Shown here: positions 54,002-56,153 of the stretch, piece after piece
How positions within the stretch are numbered: the stretch's first letter is position 1
Layout: each line of letters begins with the position of its first letter
Origin: Candidatus Eisenbergiella stercoravium
GTDB lineage: Bacteria > Bacillota > Clostridia > Lachnospirales > Lachnospiraceae
Assembly (NCBI GenBank): GCA_019113175.1
Contig: DXHY01000040.1
Location: 1 to 56,153 of the forward strand
Length of the DNA stretch: 56,153 nt
Direction of reading: 5' to 3'
The notes under the pieces: generated by a model
The model's database searches: none
What the model saw: the letters and a program-made list of their open reading frames with translations, nothing else
What the model was told of the DNA's origin: nothing
Translations under genes and position numbers: made by a program

Positions 54002-55789
54002 CTACCCCCTGTAATATTCCGCCTGTCTGCGGAACATTTCCTCATATAACCCGTTCTGCTTCATCAGCGATTCATGCGTTCCGTACTCCACCATCCTGCC
54101 GTCATCGAATACGGCTACATTGTCGCAGAATCTGGCGGAGGCCAGACGGTGGGAAATAAAGATGGCTGTCCTGTCCCCCATGATCTCCTTAAAATGCATG
54201 TAAATCTCACTTTCCGAAGCCGCATCCAGCGCCGCTGTGGGCTCGTCCAGAATCACAATGGGCGCGTCCCTGTAATAGGCCCTCGCCATGACCAGCTTCT
54301 GCCCCTCACCTCCGGAGAATTCAATCCCGTTTTCATCGAATTCCCTTCCCACAGAAGTATCGATTCCAAGCGGAAGGGCGTCCACTTTTTTCTGCAGGCC
54401 GCTTTTTCGGATTGCCTCCGCCGCCTTCTGCGCATCATATTCCTGATTCAGGATCATGTTGTCCTTCACGGAAAACGCAAACAGACGGTAGTCCTGAAAA
54501 ACAACGGAAAGCAGGCGGACATAATCGGCATAACATATGCTGGAAATATCGGTTCCGTTATACAGGATCTTCCCTTCCGTCGGTTCATACAGCCTGCAGA
54601 GAAGCTTAATGAAGGTGGACTTTCCCGCCCCGTTTCTTCCCACCACAGCCAGCTTCTCCCCATCGGAAATGGTAAGGGAAACGTTCTTCAGCACCATCCT
54701 CTCTGTATTCGGATAACGGAAGCTGACATTCCTGAATTCGATCACATAACGTTCCTCCCGCCCGCTGATCCGGACCGTCTGCTTTTCTCTGCCGGACGGT
54801 GCCGCCAGCTTTATGTACTCCCTGTATTCCTCCACATAATCTGAAAGGAAGCGGATATGGGCCGCGCCTTCCGCCAGAGAGGCAAATGCGCCTGAGAAAT
54901 TTAAAACCGCTCCCACATAAACGCTGAAATTTCCCACCGTGATCTGTCCAATAACCGCCTGCCACGCCGCATAGCCATACAGGAGGAGCAGCTGAACGGC
55001 ATCCACAAAAGCGGAAAGGAGCTTCACAGCCGCTTCTTTTCTGTAATAGCCCTTCACTTCAGAGGAATATTTCCCCAGAACCTCCTCCACCTTGCCGGAC
55101 AGCCATACGGACGCACGGTTAATGCGCACCTCCTTGGCAAAGGAAAAGTCCGTCATTACGTGGAACAGGTATTCGCTCTTTCTTTCCATGGAAGCCTTCT
55201 GCGGCTGGACGGAATATTTATTCTTTTCACTTCTGAGGCTGAGAAAGTAGTTGGATACAATGACCAGGGCAACGAGCAGCAGAATCAGAGGATGAAGGGA
55301 AAAAATCAGCCAGGAATACCCGACCAGCTGGAGCAGCCCTGTCATCACCTTTCCCATATCCTCATAGATGAAGGAATTGGCCCGCACATTCCGGGAGACC
55401 TTCTGCTGAAGATCGCGTACCGTCCCGTCTTCCAGCTTTTCATAATCCATGTCCAGAAAGTGTCCTGCATAATCGATTCCGTTCATCATGTCACACTGGT
55501 TGACCGACATGTTGATAAAGACGGACAGTCCCAAGCGCAAAAGGCGCAGAACCAGCTCTATTGCCACCAGCGCAAGGATCTCCTGTACTACCACGTTCCA
55601 TCTCTTCTGAGCTGTCAGTTCATCCAGGATGATGCCAGAGAAAAGCAGCGGAACAAACGGTTCGACAGTGTTGAATACCGTAGAGAGCACGCTGGCCGTA
55701 AAGATCCTTTTGCTGATTTTCCAGGAATACCGGAACAGGAAGGAAATATTAAAAAAAATTGTTTCACACTTTTTTTTATTAATTTTCAT
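54002..55789 (-). CDS. ABC exporter half-transporter (peptide-export type)
   Basis: A 595-residue half-transporter, paralogous to the one downstream. Transmembrane domain 1-330; Walker A GRNGAGKST (384-392), signature FSGGEGQKLV (491-500), Walker B IVILDEPTAALD (511-522), H-loop H547. No peptidase domain. Its last residues (RRQAEYYRG) resemble the partner's (RVQAEYYM). The ribosome site is weak (AAGGT at 12 bases). It is the first gene after the precursor-peptide gene and its hairpin, so expression is probably limited by readthrough. Confidence 0.9.
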   Translation of the reverse strand: MKINKKKCETIFFNISFLFRYSWKISKRIFTASVLSTVFNTVEPFVPLLFSGIILDELTAQKRWNVVVQEILALVAIELVLRLLRLGLSVFINMSVNQCDMMNGIDYAGHFLDMDYEKLEDGTVRDLQQKVSRNVRANSFIYEDMGKVMTGLLQLVGYSWLIFSLHPLILLLVALVIVSNYFLSLRSEKNKYSVQPQKASMERKSEYLFHVMTDFSFAKEVRINRASVWLSGKVEEVLGKYSSEVKGYYRKEAAVKLLSAFVDAVQLLLLYGYAAWQAVIGQITVGNFSVYVGAVLNFSGAFASLAEGAAHIRFLSDYVEEYREYIKLAAPSGREKQTVRISGREERYVIEFRNVSFRYPNTERMVLKNVSLTISDGEKLAVVGRNGAGKSTFIKLLCRLYEPTEGKILYNGTDISSICYADYVRLLSVVFQDYRLFAFSVKDNMILNQEYDAQKAAEAIRKSGLQKKVDALPLGIDTSVGREFDENGIEFSGGEGQKLVMARAYYRDAPIVILDEPTAALDAASESEIYMHFKEIMGDRTAIFISHRLASARFCDNVAVFDDGRMVEYGTHESLMKQNGLYEEMFRRQAEYYRG

Positions 55790-55828
55790 GTCTAAAATGA
55801 ACCTTATTTTTTGAGAGATGATTTCTTA

Positions 55829-55857
55829 AAATAGGGCAGAAAATATCTGCCCTATTT
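55829..55857 (-). terminator. Terminator/attenuator between precursor and exporter genes
   Basis: Perfect 12-bp stem (AAATAGGGCAGA with TCTGCCCTATTT) and 5-nt loop, followed on the minus strand by a T-rich stretch, 17 bases after the precursor stop. Such leaky hairpins give high precursor mRNA and low transporter mRNA. Confidence 0.75.
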
Positions 55858-55873
55858 GCCTTAAGGAAATTTG

Positions 55874-55972
55874 TCAGCAGCCCCAGCATCTGCTATTGGA
55901 TCCACCTTCGTTTGCATAGAGATAAACTTTACGGTTACTCTTGCGTGAAGATTTTTTTACCAGTTTCTTCAT
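55874..55972 (-). CDS. Small precursor peptide of a putative RiPP (32 residues)
   Basis: A 32-residue peptide beginning MKKLVKK, then a basic Ser/Arg/Lys stretch, KVYLYANE, and ending GGSNSRCWGC. AAAGGAGG lies 8 bases before the ATG, an excellent site for so short a gene. The leader resembles, from memory, that of the CLI_3235 family of clostridial bacteriocin precursors (MKKL..KK, then a V-x-Y-A segment). The short C-terminal core has two Cys and a Trp. The ABC pair and S8-fusion gene follow on the same strand. A double-Gly cleavage point is possible. Confidence 0.82.
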   Translation of the reverse strand: MKKLVKKSSRKSNRKVYLYANEGGSNSRCWGC

Positions 55973-56004
55973 AAGTACGTCCTCCTTTCTTTAAATGTAT
56001 AGAA

Positions 56005-56019
56005 AATGGTAAAACCATT
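56005..56019. promoter_or_regulatory. Operator-like palindrome upstream of the precursor gene
   Basis: AATGGT and ACCATT pair around AAA, 33 bases before the precursor ATG. A TTGACA hexamer (56036-56041, minus strand) lies upstream, but no good -10 is seen at normal spacing. Bases 56040-56071 form another hairpin (AAGCCT/AGGCTT) with a T-run on the plus strand. No other gene is visible to the end of the window. Confidence 0.35.
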
Positions 56020-56153
56020 CCTATCCTTCCTATAATGTCAAGCCTAAAAGCATTGATTTTTCAGGCTTTTTCTAACTTGTTACCTCATATAAACAGAGCC
56101 AAAAGTGATGAACAGTCATGGTATCCTGTACTGAATAGCTATAGATGGGTACA

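Noticed and set aside
56036-56041. TTGACA on the minus strand taken as the precursor promoter
   Set aside because: No acceptable -10 hexamer lies 16-18 bases downstream; the nearest TATACA is 34 bases away, so no promoter is claimed.

Overview
The window looks like a chromosome segment of a Gram-positive anaerobe of the Lachnospiraceae (Clostridium cluster XIVa) type. The evidence is inferential: strong AGGAGG-type ribosome sites, Lpl-type sugar ABC operons with AraC regulators, a two-FeoA/FeoB iron system with a DtxR-type regulator, Sapep-type M20 dipeptidases, ECF transporters, and moderate G+C over most of the window. No rRNA, tRNA, CRISPR array, insertion sequence or phage module was recognised.

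Region 1 (1-12.6 kb) is a long minus-strand cluster framed by two paralogous cupin/AraC regulators. In transcription order it encodes a CyuA-type cysteine desulfidase-like protein, a UroD-type zinc methyltransferase-like protein, a YghZ-like aldo/keto reductase, an M20 dipeptidase, a lipoprotein solute-binding protein, two Lpl-type permeases and a second M20 dipeptidase. It reads as uptake and breakdown of an unidentified peptide- or amino-acid-containing compound. Region 2 (12.7-20.6 kb) holds a MATE exporter, a metallo-beta-lactamase-fold hydrolase, a TPM-domain membrane protein with a zinc-ribbon partner, a small conserved-looking protein, a D-Ala-D-Ala carboxypeptidase with a downstream exported protein, and a YkgJ-type cysteine-cluster protein. 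Two structured intergenic repeats lie here (16.86-17.00 and 20.68-20.87 kb).

Region 3 (20.9-24.4 kb) is feoA-feoA-feoB with a divergent DtxR/MntR-type regulator; two nearly identical palindromes upstream of feoB and of the feoA pair look like its operators. Region 4 (24.5-29.4 kb) is an operon of a phosphoribosyltransferase, fused ECF ATPases, EcfT, a creatininase-family amidohydrolase and an S component, preceded by a structured leader with a promoter-like sequence. Region 5 (29.4-32.1 kb) has an orphan HicB-like protein and an OmpR-type two-component system.

Region 6 (32.2-48.9 kb) is a glycan-use locus: a membrane-bound AraC-type sensor regulator, an Lpl-type ABC importer, a GH2 enzyme with a malectin-like tail, a fucose/arabinose isomerase-family protein, a class V aminotransferase with a translationally coupled unknown partner, a GH36 alpha-galactosidase and a GH31 glycosidase.

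Region 7 (49.0-56.1 kb) is the most unusual part. It looks like a peptide natural-product (RiPP) cluster whose precursor is a 32-codon gene at 55874-55972 with an excellent ribosome site; the peptide is a basic leader ending GGSNSRCWGC. It is followed by a terminator-like hairpin, two ABC exporter half-subunits without a C39 peptidase domain, a protein fusing a subtilisin-type (S8) protease to a P-loop domain like those of clostridial peptide-maturation proteins, an unrecognised 343-residue protein, and the in-frame C-terminal remnant of another ABC ATPase. Part of this region is clearly A+T-richer than the rest, suggesting acquisition.
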